A stretch of 26,088 nucleotides of DNA from Ktedonobacterales bacterium (GCA_025450405.1 JANWHL010000187.1:1-26088); one strand, 5' to 3'. Counted from the stretch's first letter, positions 14,519 to 23,147 are shown. Program-made: numbers and translations. Notes: generated by a model from the letters alone, not told the origin.

Positions 14519-16453
14519 ATGGCATCGCCCAGACCGCCATCGGATTGGCAACAAGTCGAGCGTCCGGATTCCAAGGGTGGACCGGAGCGGTCCGATTCAC
14601 CGCACCCAGATTCACCCTACCCAGCCGCTCCACGTCGGGATTCCACGGGCTCGACAGGCTGGCCCCCGAGTGCGCGTTCGAACCGCGCGAATCGCCCTGA
14701 CGCCGGGATTGACCAATGGCCCACGCAACCCATCATGCCAACTCCTGGCAGGCCGCCCGGTCCGCGTCGGTGGACTGACCTCGATGGGGCCGACTGGGAC
14801 GACATGCCCACCTGGGTGCTGCCGGCCATTGGTCCGGCGGGTGGTAGCGCTTACATCGATGAGATGCCGACGCTACTCATGCCGGCCTTGCCTGGACTCG
14901 GTGGGCCCGGCAATAGCCTGGCGACCACCAAGGTCCAGACGGCAATCCAGGCGGGCGTGCGTGGTGTCGAAAACTACGCCCTGCTCGTCTGGAACCTGGC
15001 CAAAAGCTCGGGGATCTACGCGCTGGCCTCTCTCGGCGCGCCGTTCATCTCCCTCGTGCTGGCGCCGTTCCTCGCGCATCATTTGGCGCCGGAGGACTAT
15101 GGCGCGCTCGCGGTGCTGAATACCGCTATTGGCCTGGGTGTTGGACTGACACAGCTTGGCCTGGGCTCGGCCTTCTTCCGCTCCTACAACTACGACTATT
15201 CCGCTCGTCGCGACAAACTGGACGTCCTGGCCACCGTCGTGGCGCTGCTGCTGCTCATTTCGGTCCCGATGGCCATCGTCATTGCCATCGCCGCCCCACC
15301 GATCGCTACCGCCCTGCTGGGAAGCGCGGAGCTCGGACGCCTGGTCACCCTCGCCGCGATCGTCCTGGTGCTCCAGAACTGCGCCCTCCCAGGCCTTTCG
15401 TGGCTGCGCGCGGATAATCGCGCTGGCCTGTACTCCGCTCTGGCCCTTGGCAATCTGGTCGTGGCCTTGGTCGCCAACATCGTCCTTGTGGGCGTGCTCC
15501 ACCTCGGTGTGGCGGGGGCGCTGCTCGCGACCGGCGTGGGGTATGCCGTGCAGGCGTTGTGCACGATACCGGTGATCCTCGTGCGCGCCGGACTCAAAGT
15601 GCGCTGGGATGTCGCCTGGGGGCTCCTGAGCTTCGGTGTGCCCCAGGTGGCCAGTTTCATCTCGATGTGGGTCCTCGGGCTCTCGGACCGCTATCTGCTT
15701 AGCCGTTTCGAATCGCTCGCCCAAACCGCGAGCTATTCCGTGGCCTACAATATGGGATCGGTCGTCTCTACGGTGGTGTTGACGCCGTTTGGCCTGGCGT
15801 GGCCCACGGCTATGTATGCGATCGCGAAACGCAAAGATGCGGGCGTCGTCTTCAAGTACGTCTTCCGCGGCTACTTGCTGCTGACCGTTTTCGCCTGCTT
15901 CACACTGTCGTTCGCGGGCACGGAGCTACTGTATCGGCTCTTCCCGCCCTCCTACCGCGCCGCCGCGCCCGTCATCCCGTTCGCCAGCTTCTCGCTGGCG
16001 CTCTATGCCGCTTATAATCAGTTCATGACGGGCGTTTCCCTCAAGCGCAAGACCTGGTACGCGACCATCTTTGTCGCAGTGGCCGCCATCCTCAATGTCG
16101 GTATCAACCTGATCTTGATACCGCGCTATGGGCCGCTTGGGGCGGCAATCTCCACGCTCGCGGCGTATGTCGTACTCGCGGCGGTCGCGTATGTCGCGAA
16201 TCAGCGGCTGTACAAGGTGCCGTACGAGATCGGGCGCTTTACGATCGCGCTCATTGGCAGCGGCATCCTCTATGCTGCGAGCTACATGCTCCCGCCGCTC
16301 TGGGGCGCGAGCTGGAATTGGGAGATCGGTGTCGTCGCGTCCATCATCTGCGCAGGCTGGCTGGTCATGCTTGGTGGCGGCCCGAAGGTCGTGCGGCAGC
16401 TCAAGCGGCGCGGACCTCGACCAAAGTTAGCGGGCGCGGCGCACCATTCGTGA
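14519..16453 (+). CDS. Wzx-type polysaccharide flippase (MOP superfamily) with long disordered N-tail
   Basis: 644 residues from ATG 14519 (GAGGG and AGGT upstream); GTG 14486 and ATG 14501 are in frame but lack a better ribosome site. Residues about 1-150 are Pro/Ser/Asp/Arg-rich and unstructured, and contain three related 12-residue segments built on P-T-x-x-hydrophobic-hydrophobic-P: QWPTQPIMPTPG (66-77), DMPTWVLPAIGP (95-106) and EMPTLLMPALPG (115-126). From about residue 165 there are 12-14 membrane spans in the polysaccharide_synt/Wzx pattern, including GAPFISLVLAPFLAHHLAPEDYG at the first span region, SFGVPQVASFISMW midway and the PRYGPLGAAISTL segment. It should flip lipid-linked repeat units across the membrane. 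The next gene's ribosome site overlaps its stop. Confidence 0.87.
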   Translation: MASPRPPSDWQQVERPDSKGGPERSDSPHPDSPYPAAPRRDSTGSTGWPPSARSNRANRPDAGIDQWPTQPIMPTPGRPPGPRRWTDLDGADWDDMPTWVLPAIGPAGGSAYIDEMPTLLMPALPGLGGPGNSLATTKVQTAIQAGVRGVENYALLVWNLAKSSGIYALASLGAPFISLVLAPFLAHHLAPEDYGALAVLNTAIGLGVGLTQLGLGSAFFRSYNYDYSARRDKLDVLATVVALLLLISVPMAIVIAIAAPPIATALLGSAELGRLVTLAAIVLVLQNCALPGLSWLRADNRAGLYSALALGNLVVALVANIVLVGVLHLGVAGALLATGVGYAVQALCTIPVILVRAGLKVRWDVAWGLLSFGVPQVASFISMWVLGLSDRYLLSRFESLAQTASYSVAYNMGSVVSTVVLTPFGLAWPTAMYAIAKRKDAGVVFKYVFRGYLLLTVFACFTLSFAGTELLYRLFPPSYRAAAPVIPFASFSLALYAAYNQFMTGVSLKRKTWYATIFVAVAAILNVGINLILIPRYGPLGAAISTLAAYVVLAAVAYVANQRLYKVPYEIGRFTIALIGSGILYAASYMLPPLWGASWNWEIGVVASIICAGWLVMLGGGPKVVRQLKRRGPRPKLAGAAHHS

Positions 16454-16462
16454 AAGGGACCG

Positions 16463-17761
16463 ATGAACGTGGGAGCATCCTCCCTTCAAATCCTGACGGG
16501 CATGTCGGGCCAGGAGCCCACGCGTCCGATGGCCCACGTGTGCATGCACGTGCTCAATATCGGCCGGCGTGATGCCCGCGTGCTCCGCGCCGCCGCCGCA
16601 CTCGTCCAGGCCAATGTGGCGGTCACCATCGTGGACCTCGAGGATGACTACACCCGTCCACGCGGGGAGACTCTGGACGGCATCCGCTTCAAGCATGTTC
16701 GCTCGCCGCGCTGGCTGGCGCTGACGCATTTCAAGCCCTTCGTGCTCCTGCACATCCTCTTGCTGTTCTGGCTGCGCGTGTGGGCCGTCGTGGGAACGCA
16801 TGCGGACATCTATCATGCCCACGACGCCAATGCTCTGCGCGTGTGCTCACTCGCCGCGCGCCGCTGGGGCAAACCGGTCCTCCTCGACGCGCACGAGTTG
16901 CCCCTGGTCGAGCGCTATTACCAGACGCGGTGGTATCGCCGCCTGATGCATGCGATCTATGTCCGTCAGCTCAAACGCCTTTTGCCGCGGTGCGTCGCGG
17001 CGATTACCGTGTCGCCGCCAATCGTGGATGAGCTCCAGCGGCGCTATGGCGGCCCAAGGGCCGACGTGGTGCGCAACCTCCCACCGTATTGGCGGCCGCG
17101 TGTAAGTAACCGCTTGCGCGAACGCCTCGGCCTTGGCCCCGATGTCCGTATCGCGCTCTATCAGGGAGCGCTGCGCGAAAACCGGGCGCTGGACCGATTG
17201 GTGCGCGCGGCGCCGCATCTGGACCCTGGCGTCGCGCTGGTGATCATGGGTGATGGCCCCTGCCGAGCCGCGATCGCGGAGCAAATCGAGCGGGAGGGCG
17301 TGTCCGACCGGGTTAAGCTGCTGCCGGCCGTGCCCTACGCCGAGCTGCTGGACTGGACGGCCTCGGCCGACCTCGGACTCAACGTGCTTCCGCCCGATTA
17401 TTCTCCAAGTATCCGCTACTGCCTGCCGAACAAGCTGTTCGAGTATCTGATGGCGGGCGTGCCGGTGCTCACCTCGCCGCTGGAGGCGGTGGTGGATGTG
17501 CTACGGACGTATGGCGCGGGCTCCGTAGTCGCGTCGCTGGACCCCGACGTGGTGGCGCGGGCTATCAATGGTATGCTGGCCGACCCCGACATGCTGGCGC
17601 AGATGCGCCGGAACGCACTGGCGGCCAGCGCGCGCGACCTGCGCTGGGATGCCGAGCAGAAGCATCTGCTTGATCTCTATCGGCGGATTCTGGCCATCCC
17701 CCTTGGCGCCGCCCGGGCCGCCGGCCAGACGCCCGCGGTTCAGCGCCCCGGCACCGCGTGA
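16463..17761 (+). CDS. GT4-family glycosyltransferase, first of a tandem pair
   Basis: 432 residues with a GT-B fold. The ATG comes nine bases after the flippase stop, with AAAGGG overlapping that stop. The N-domain has a Rossmann start (VCMHVLNIGRRDARVLRAA), an amphipathic hydrophobic stretch (FVLLHILLLFWLRVWAVVG, about residues 93-111) likely to touch the membrane, and DAHELPLVE. The C-domain has RIALYQG, VIMGDGP, LLPAVPYAELLDWTASADLGL and the donor-binding CLPNKLFEYLMAGVPVL, the GT4 counterpart of EX7E. It would add one sugar to the lipid-linked repeat unit. It is strongly similar throughout to the next gene, evidence of local duplication. Confidence 0.88.
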   Translation: MNVGASSLQILTGMSGQEPTRPMAHVCMHVLNIGRRDARVLRAAAALVQANVAVTIVDLEDDYTRPRGETLDGIRFKHVRSPRWLALTHFKPFVLLHILLLFWLRVWAVVGTHADIYHAHDANALRVCSLAARRWGKPVLLDAHELPLVERYYQTRWYRRLMHAIYVRQLKRLLPRCVAAITVSPPIVDELQRRYGGPRADVVRNLPPYWRPRVSNRLRERLGLGPDVRIALYQGALRENRALDRLVRAAPHLDPGVALVIMGDGPCRAAIAEQIEREGVSDRVKLLPAVPYAELLDWTASADLGLNVLPPDYSPSIRYCLPNKLFEYLMAGVPVLTSPLEAVVDVLRTYGAGSVVASLDPDVVARAINGMLADPDMLAQMRRNALAASARDLRWDAEQKHLLDLYRRILAIPLGAARAAGQTPAVQRPGTA

Positions 17762-17840
17762 GCCCATGAAGCGTAGCAGCACCCGCGCGTTCCGAACCCC
17801 AAACCCCGCACAACGTTCGTGACATTCCCGGAGGACAAGG

Positions 17841-19067
17841 TTGGAAGTACAGCAATCGGCACGGATGAGAGACGGGGCAAGCGTCTGCATGCTTCTACTG
17901 GGGACCGCGCGCACCGACGCGCGCGTTTGGCGCTCGGCCACCGCCCTGGCGCGGGCAGGCGCGGATGTCACACTGCTCGATATCGAGCGCGACCGCACCC
18001 GGCCGCCGCGCGAGGACGTGGATGGCATCCATCTCTGGCATTTGGTGATGCCGGATTGGTTTGCGCCGACACGCTTCAAGCCCTGGTTTCTGGTGAAGCT
18101 CGCGCGCGTCTTGCTTTGGGGGGTCACGTGCCTCCTCGCGACGCCCGCGGCCATGTACTATGCCAACGACGATGTCGCTCTCCCGGCGTGTTACGTGGCC
18201 GCGAAGCTCCGCCGCCGGCCGTTGATCTTTGACGCCCACGAGCTGCCGCTCGTGCAGACGCATGTGACGCGCTGGCGCCTGCTCCATGCCGCCGCCACGC
18301 GCGTCCTGAGCGTGCTCGTGCGCGGATGCGCGGGCGTCATCACCGTGTCGCCACCAATCGTACGGGAAATCCAGCGACGCTACGGTGGCCCTGAGGCGAT
18401 TGTCGTGCGCAACATGCCGACATACCAGGCCCCCATGGCGAGCGATCGTCTGCGCGAGCGCCTGGGCCTTGGCCAAGGCACACGCATTGCGCTCTACCAG
18501 GGCAACATCGACGCACAGCGCGGACTCGAGCTCGTGGTGCGCGCGGCGCGATGGTTGGCTCCTGACATCGCGATCGTGATGATGGGCCGTGCGCACGACG
18601 GCGGACGCATTCAAGCACTTATCGACGCGGAGGGTGTGGGGCGGAGCGTGCGCATACTGCCTGCGGTGCCGTATGACGAGTTGTTGAACTGGACCGCTTC
18701 GGCGGATTTGGGCCTGGTGATCTTTCCCGCCGAGAGCTCACTTAGCATCCAGATGTGCTTGCCAAATAAGCTCTTCGAATACTTGATGGTGGGCCTGCCG
18801 GTGCTGGCGTCGCCGCTCGAAGCGGTCGCTAACGTCATCGCCACGTATGGCGTTGGGGCCATCGTGGACCCCGAACCCCGCGCCATCGCCCAGGGGATTA
18901 GCGCACTGCTCGCCGAACCGGCCACGCTTGCGCGGATGCGCGAGCATGCCTATGCTGCCGCCCGGAGCGAGCTGAATTGGGGGATCGAGCAACAAGCCCT
19001 GGTCGGGCTTTATGAGAGCCTGGTGGGAAAGCGCGCGGCCGCGGAACCCATCCGCCAGTTCGTCTGA
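17841..19067 (+). CDS. GT4-family glycosyltransferase, second of a tandem pair
   Basis: 408 residues. TTG 17841 is chosen because GGAGGA lies five bases upstream; ATG 17865 is an alternative without a better site. It shares long blocks with its upstream paralogue: DAHELPLV, ITVSPPIV, QRRYGGP, RLRERLGLG, RIALYQG, LPAVPY, LLNWTASADLGL and CLPNKLFEYLM. The two differ in the acceptor-side region and in the donor loop (SSLSIQM versus SPSIRY), so they may use different acceptors or sugars. The gene ends 34 bases from the convergent methyltransferase gene, with no clear terminator between them. Confidence 0.88.
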   Translation: MEVQQSARMRDGASVCMLLLGTARTDARVWRSATALARAGADVTLLDIERDRTRPPREDVDGIHLWHLVMPDWFAPTRFKPWFLVKLARVLLWGVTCLLATPAAMYYANDDVALPACYVAAKLRRRPLIFDAHELPLVQTHVTRWRLLHAAATRVLSVLVRGCAGVITVSPPIVREIQRRYGGPEAIVVRNMPTYQAPMASDRLRERLGLGQGTRIALYQGNIDAQRGLELVVRAARWLAPDIAIVMMGRAHDGGRIQALIDAEGVGRSVRILPAVPYDELLNWTASADLGLVIFPAESSLSIQMCLPNKLFEYLMVGLPVLASPLEAVANVIATYGVGAIVDPEPRAIAQGISALLAEPATLARMREHAYAAARSELNWGIEQQALVGLYESLVGKRAAAEPIRQFV

Positions 19068-19101
19068 CCGCGGAAGGGCGACCGATCGTGTGCTCCAAGC
19101 A

Positions 19102-19947
19102 TCACCGCGCGTGGCGCGCGAACAGCAGCTTGGCGCCCGGCGCGCGTTCGCCGCGCATAAGGTTGCACGCCATTTGGTCCAGGGCAATTGTGGGCGGTCC
19201 CAGCACGCGAGACGGCAGATTGAAGTTTGCCCATGCCCCCGATGCCCGCCACCAGAAGCGCAATGATTCGAACGTGATCCGGCTGGAACCCTCCAATGGT
19301 GTTGAGAGGAAGACCGTCGCTGGATCGAGCGACACAATCTCGAAGCCGTTTGCCTCCAGTGCTTCGCGATAGTCGGCGAGCGTCCGCACCCGCTGATAGT
19401 CCGCTGGGGGATACGGCGGCGCATAACGTGTCCCTGCGACAATGGCATCTGAAACGACGAGCCAACCACCGGGCGCGCTGCGGCTTGCCAGGTTCGCGAT
19501 GGCTTGCACAAACCCCTCGGGGGTCACAATGTGGAGCAGCACGTCGAAGGCAGAGATGAGGTCGTAGCGCGCGCTGGGTGGTAGCGGGAGCGCGGACGCC
19601 GTCAGGTCCGCCTGGACGATGACATCACCCGGAAAGCGCTCCCGCAGCCGGTTGACGCTTGCTTCAGCAAAGTCCAGGCCCGCCACCGTAGTCGCGTGAT
19701 GTCGATGCCAGAAATCGAGCCAGATCCCAATGCCAGAGCCGGCATCCAGGACCGCGCGTCCGGTCAGGTCGCTCAGGCCCAGCCGTCGCAGCGCCTTCTC
19801 GATGCGCCGCATACGCGAGCGATACTGCACCTCGATGAATGCCGGCGAGCGGCCCAGATAGCCCACACCAGTAATGTCGGGGTGCGCCTGGAGCCGGTCC
19901 TCCCAGTAGCGCCGTGGGTCGAAGGTCCCGTTGGTCGGTTCCGTCAT
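19102..19947 (-). CDS. SAM-dependent class I methyltransferase
   Basis: 281 residues. The minus-strand start is at 19947, with GAGGAG about 12 bases upstream. Motif I is VLDAGSGIG (66-74); then VAGLDFAE (acidic residue for the SAM ribose), an acidic turn with QADLTA, and FDVLLHI. The N-terminal YWEDRL and YLGRSPAFIEVQYRSRM segment is common in methyltransferases of polysaccharide clusters. It probably O-methylates a sugar of the polymer or its precursor, since it follows the oxidoreductase and acyltransferase genes on the same strand after a gap of 113 bases. The last codons include a CGCGCG inverted repeat (19106-19120). Confidence 0.83.
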   Translation of the reverse strand: MTEPTNGTFDPRRYWEDRLQAHPDITGVGYLGRSPAFIEVQYRSRMRRIEKALRRLGLSDLTGRAVLDAGSGIGIWLDFWHRHHATTVAGLDFAEASVNRLRERFPGDVIVQADLTASALPLPPSARYDLISAFDVLLHIVTPEGFVQAIANLASRSAPGGWLVVSDAIVAGTRYAPPYPPADYQRVRTLADYREALEANGFEIVSLDPATVFLSTPLEGSSRITFESLRFWWRASGAWANFNLPSRVLGPPTIALDQMACNLMRGERAPGAKLLFARHAR

Positions 19948-20060
19948 GGGCTGTTTCCGCTCCTCTTATCGGCTCGACGATGGCGACTCCGCCACTTCCC
20001 TGAATCCGGCTTGCCAAGCGCTCGCGCCGCCTGCCGGCGCCATCCGCCGGCGCGGCGGAC

Positions 20061-20837
20061 TCAACGCTGCTCACCGCTGTCGGATTTCTCGCTTTCGGAT
20101 GCCTCGCTATCGGAATCCACGGTATCCACGGCGCCGCTGTACGAGGCGCCGCCGCCCAGGAGATGGGCATAGGGGCGGAAGCTGTGCCCGCTGGGGGCGA
20201 CGCCGGTGGTGCACGTGAGTTCCGTAACTCGCTTCGTGACGCGCCCCGGATTGCCAACTACCAGCGAATAGGGAGGAATGTCGCGAGTGACGACGGTGCC
20301 TGAGCCGATCAGCGAGTGCTCGCCAATGGTCACCATCGGTACGATGGTCACGTTCACCCCTACCTGCACGCCGCGCTTGAGCGTTGGCCCGCGCATACAC
20401 TCCGCCGAGTAGGCGCAGTTTGGGTGCAGGTCGTTGGCGATCGTCACCCCGGGCGCCAGGAAGACGTCGTCCTCCAGCACAGTGTACTGCGCCAGATAAC
20501 AGTTCGTATGGATCTTTACGCGGTTCCCGATCCGGCAGCCATAATCAATGGTCGTGTTGTTCCAGATCTTAACGTGGTCGCCGAGGGTGTTCTGTTCGCG
20601 GATGATCACATGGTGGCCAGTCTGGAGGTCGGCGCCGATCGTCGAGCCAGCGTAGATGACGGTACCGCTGCGTAGATGGGCGCGCGGCCCGAGCCGGAGC
20701 GTGAGGTCGTCCACGCGCCGCCCCGGCCGATATCCAACCAACACGCCAGGATCGAGCGCCGGCTTGCCCTCCGGGCCGCCCGCTATAACGACGAGATGTG
20801 CTTCGACCAGGTCGGCGGAGTTTCGCAAAGGATTCAT
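20061..20837 (-). CDS. Left-handed beta-helix N-acyltransferase (WbpD/WlbB-like)
   Basis: 258 residues. The start is set by AGGA six bases upstream and a 4-base ATGA overlap with the preceding gene. Residues about 45-200 are hexapeptide repeats forming a beta-helix; IWNNTTIDYG, IHTNCYLAQYTVLEDDVFLAPGV and the VTRDIPPYSLVVGNPGRV end motif are typical of acetyltransferases such as WbpD/WlbB, which N-acetylate 3-amino UDP-sugars. Coupling to a Gfo/Idh/MocA oxidoreductase matches that pathway, though the aminotransferase is not here. The final 50 residues are unusual: a poorly conserved stretch ending in a Ser/Asp/Glu-rich acidic tail (about 235-258) encoded by TCGGAT-like DNA repeats. Confidence 0.83.
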   Translation of the reverse strand: MNPLRNSADLVEAHLVVIAGGPEGKPALDPGVLVGYRPGRRVDDLTLRLGPRAHLRSGTVIYAGSTIGADLQTGHHVIIREQNTLGDHVKIWNNTTIDYGCRIGNRVKIHTNCYLAQYTVLEDDVFLAPGVTIANDLHPNCAYSAECMRGPTLKRGVQVGVNVTIVPMVTIGEHSLIGSGTVVTRDIPPYSLVVGNPGRVTKRVTELTCTTGVAPSGHSFRPYAHLLGGGASYSGAVDTVDSDSEASESEKSDSGEQR

Positions 20838-21574
20838 GGCTCTTCCTGGCCGATGTCGACGAATGCCCCGCCGCTGGCCAGCGAGCGGTCGCGGGCCTCG
20901 AGAACGCGGACGACCCGCAGCCCCTCGCGACCGTCGCTCCGCGGACTCCGGCCCTCGCGGATCGCCTCGGTGAAGTCGCGCGCCTCAACCGCCAGCGGCT
21001 CGGCCCAGTCGATATGCGGACTGACGATGTCGCCGTACCGATACGAGAGCTGGAACTCGCCGTAGGTGGCGGTGTGGTCGGGCGCGTCCACATCATGGTC
21101 GAACACGCGGATCTTGTCGGTGGCCGCCACATCGTCGTAGACCACCATCTGCCGGTCGCCGACCACCGAGAAGCCCCGGATCTTCGAGGGGCTCAGCCAG
21201 CTAACGTGGATGAAGACGTGCTTGTCGGCCTCGATGGCTTGTTTCGCCAGCGAGGAGTGCGTGCGGATTGGGGTAACCACCGCGCTGCCGTCGACGTCGC
21301 TCCCCAACACCTCGGCGACGCTCTCGGTGACGCGCGCGGCCGGGTAGTCGCCCTCGGCGGCCTGGCGGCGGTCGGGCGCCAGCTCGGCGATATGGGTCAC
21401 GCGCGCCAATGGCAGCCGGTCGCGGTTGCGTGTTAGCTGCGGGTCCCAGTAGCTGTAGCCGATGACGCCATAACGCAGCCGCGCGCCCAGTCCCACGCCG
21501 CCGGCCCGCGCAGTGGGAGAGCGCTGGCCCGCCTCCCTGCCTGATGCCCCGATGGGAAGCTCCTGCTCGCTCAT
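20834..21574 (-). pseudogene. Gfo/Idh/MocA-type oxidoreductase with a large internal in-frame deletion
   Basis: 246 residues; the family is usually 330-350. Residues 35-122 match the N-terminal Rossmann half (RYGVIGYSYW, SDVDGSAVVTPIRTH, LAKQAIEADKHVFI) and residues 123-246 match the C-terminal end (HVSWLSPSKI, VVGDRQMVVYDD, EAIREGRSPRSDG). At the junction (Ile122/His123, bases 21209/21208) the expected EKP motif with its catalytic Lys, and roughly 110 residues after it, are gone. The glycine motif is also changed (GYSYWD where GYGYWG is usual). The frame is intact, and overlap with the acyltransferase gene is preserved. A WbpB/WlbA-like dehydrogenase role is the ancestral guess; present activity is improbable. 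A short CACGT occurs on both sides of the junction, compatible with a microhomology deletion. Assembly error is the alternative. Confidence 0.7.
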
Positions 21575-21613
21575 GCTCAGCGGATCCCTTCTGTCCGAAT
21601 CTGAGAATATCGA

Positions 21614-21642
21614 AGCCTATGGCTCGGAATGTGATGTGTCAG
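21614..21642 (-). promoter_or_regulatory. Candidate promoter of the oxidoreductase-acyltransferase-methyltransferase unit
   Basis: On the minus strand CTGACA (21642-21637, 5 of 6), a 17-base spacer and TAGGCT (21619-21614, which keeps the key T, A and final T). The start would be near 21607, 33 bases before the ATG. The inverted repeat at 21622-21649 encloses the -35 and spacer. Confidence 0.35.
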
Positions 21643-21649
21643 TCCGAGC
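21622..21649. repeat. Inverted repeat over the minus-strand promoter, possible operator
   Basis: GCTCGGA (21622-21628) and TCCGAGC (21643-21649) are exact inverse complements separated by 14 bases. A spacing of about two helical turns between half-site centres suits a dimeric regulator. Confidence 0.4.
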
Positions 21650-22112
21650 AGTCGGGTGGTCGGGCGGTTCCTCGCTCGCCGCGATCTCAATCGATGTGGT
21701 AGAAGCAGGTGTGGTAGGAGCACATGAGGTGCCCGCGACGAGGGGCACCCGCGCGGGCATGGCGGTCCACCACACCCCATTATGCGCCGCCGGTCAAGTA
21801 AGGTGGCGCGCGGCCGCGGATTGGCCCTGGGCCCAAACGCACCCTCATCGCCAGGCGGCGCATGTGGGGCGGCGACGGGCATCTCGCCGTCGCCGCAAAA
21901 GGGCGAGAAGGTGCCACCCGCGTTACCGTGCCGCCCATGGGGCGTCGTGCACGGTGGAGCTCGCCCAGGCCGTAGACAATCTTGGGACCCGAATGGGCTA
22001 GGTGCCGCGGACCAATGTGGCACACTGAACGCGCAGCGCCATAGCCCGCCTGCTGGGATGGCGGCGGGTCGGACCCCGCGCCGCCACGTGATGGAGAGGT
22101 GATGGGAGAGGG

Positions 22113-23147
22113 GTGCGCGTTCTTCACGTCGAAACGATCAATCGGGTCGCCCACACCTTCGCGAGCGGTCTTGATCGCCTCGGGATCATCTCGCTCTTCT
22201 TCGAGCCTAGCTTGGCTGGCGCGCAGCGGCCGCTTCCGCTCAAGCTCCTCTACATGCCCGGGCGGCTCCTGCATCTCCGTCACGTGATCGGGCGACTCAG
22301 GCCCGACTACTGCGACGTCGTGCACATCCACTGGGCAAGCTACGGCATCCTGGCCAACATAAGTCGTGTTCCCGTGGTCGTCCATTGTCACGGCAGCGAT
22401 GTAAACCAGCGCATAGGCCATTGGCTTGGCCGCCTTGGGCTGCGCCTCTCGTTGCGGCGGGCCGCCGCCGTCCTCTGCATTTCGCCAAACCTGCTGGAGC
22501 CCGTGCGACGTATCCGTCCCGATGCCATATTGTTTCCGGCATCAATCGATACCGGCCATTTCGCCCCGCCGCCAGCCGCCGTGCCACGTCCCTGGACAGT
22601 CTTGCTGTTCGCGCGGCTGGAGCCCCTTAAGGGGAGTCCCACGGCCGTGGAGGCGCTGGCGCGCTTCGCAGGGCGTCATCCCGACACACGCATCGTGCTG
22701 ACCGATTACGGCGTGCTGCGGACTGAGTACAAGGCACGCTTTGCCAGCGAGTTTGTATTTGTGCCGCCGGTGACACCCGATGCGGTTCGCGAGCTGATCT
22801 GGCAGGCTGACGTGGTGGTCGGGCAATTTGTGTTTGGCGCCCTGGGTCTCTCCGAACTTCAGGCTATGAGCTGCGCCAGGCCGGTCATCGCGTCGTTTAC
22901 CTACCCGGATGCCTATCCTACGGCTCCGCCGCTGTGTAACGCCGCTACCGTTGATGAGATTGAGGCCGCGCTTGAGCACCTGTTTAAGCATCAGGCTTAC
23001 GCACAGGCGCTTGGACTTCGAGCCCGCGATTGGGTCATCGCTAACCACGGACTCGATGTCCTCGCCGAACGCCTCGCGCGGTTGTATGCTGCGCTCATCG
23101 AGCGGCCCGATGCCCATCGGCGCGTTGCGCATGCGGCGCATAGGTGA
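22113..23147 (+). CDS. GT4-family glycosyltransferase
   Basis: 344 residues from GTG 22113, with GGGAG four bases upstream; the N-terminus MRVLHVETINRVAHTFASGL is a normal GT-B opening. DVVHIHWASYG and VVHCHGSDVNQRIG mark the acceptor domain, LLFARLEPLKGSPTAVEAL the donor-domain start, and FGALGLSELQAMSCARPVIASF the nucleotide-sugar site, with the EX7E motif reduced to its second Glu. It is shorter than and not close to the tandem pair upstream. It probably adds a different residue to the repeat unit. It stands alone behind a structured leader, divergent from the oxidoreductase unit. Confidence 0.85.
   Translation: MRVLHVETINRVAHTFASGLDRLGIISLFFEPSLAGAQRPLPLKLLYMPGRLLHLRHVIGRLRPDYCDVVHIHWASYGILANISRVPVVVHCHGSDVNQRIGHWLGRLGLRLSLRRAAAVLCISPNLLEPVRRIRPDAILFPASIDTGHFAPPPAAVPRPWTVLLFARLEPLKGSPTAVEALARFAGRHPDTRIVLTDYGVLRTEYKARFASEFVFVPPVTPDAVRELIWQADVVVGQFVFGALGLSELQAMSCARPVIASFTYPDAYPTAPPLCNAATVDEIEAALEHLFKHQAYAQALGLRARDWVIANHGLDVLAERLARLYAALIERPDAHRRVAHAAHR

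Larger units (their letters stand above)
21575..22112. other. 538-base divergent intergenic region rich in hairpins
   Basis: No gene was recognised. Besides the minus-strand promoter and its inverted repeat it contains a tandem TGTGGTAG-A/G-AGCA pair (21697-21722), a 7-bp hairpin (GGTGCCC 21728-21734, GGGCACC 21743-21749), a perfect 10-bp hairpin (GCGGCGACGG 21869-21878, CCGTCGCCGC 21887-21896) followed by AAAA, and a bulged GC hairpin (22060-22085) ending about eight bases before the first Shine-Dalgarno-like sequence of the next gene. The open frames here look like chance in GC-rich DNA. Confidence 0.5.

Noticed and set aside
14873..15724. 283-codon minus-strand frame inside the flippase gene
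   Set aside because: Polar, Arg/Gln/His-rich mirror of a membrane protein; no start site and no motifs.
19106..19120. CGCGCG-TGG-CGCGCG hairpin as a bidirectional terminator between convergent genes
   Set aside because: It lies inside the last codons of the methyltransferase, has only six pairs and a three-base loop, and no T-run on either side.
21973..22002. Promoter for the third GT4 gene with TAGACA as -35
   Set aside because: The -35 is good (5 of 6) but no acceptable -10 box occurs at a spacing of 16-18 bases.
21577..22023. 148-codon minus-strand frame in the divergent intergenic region
   Set aside because: Pro/His/Arg-rich, with repeats that come from the TGTGGTAG DNA motif; no ribosome site and no family resemblance.
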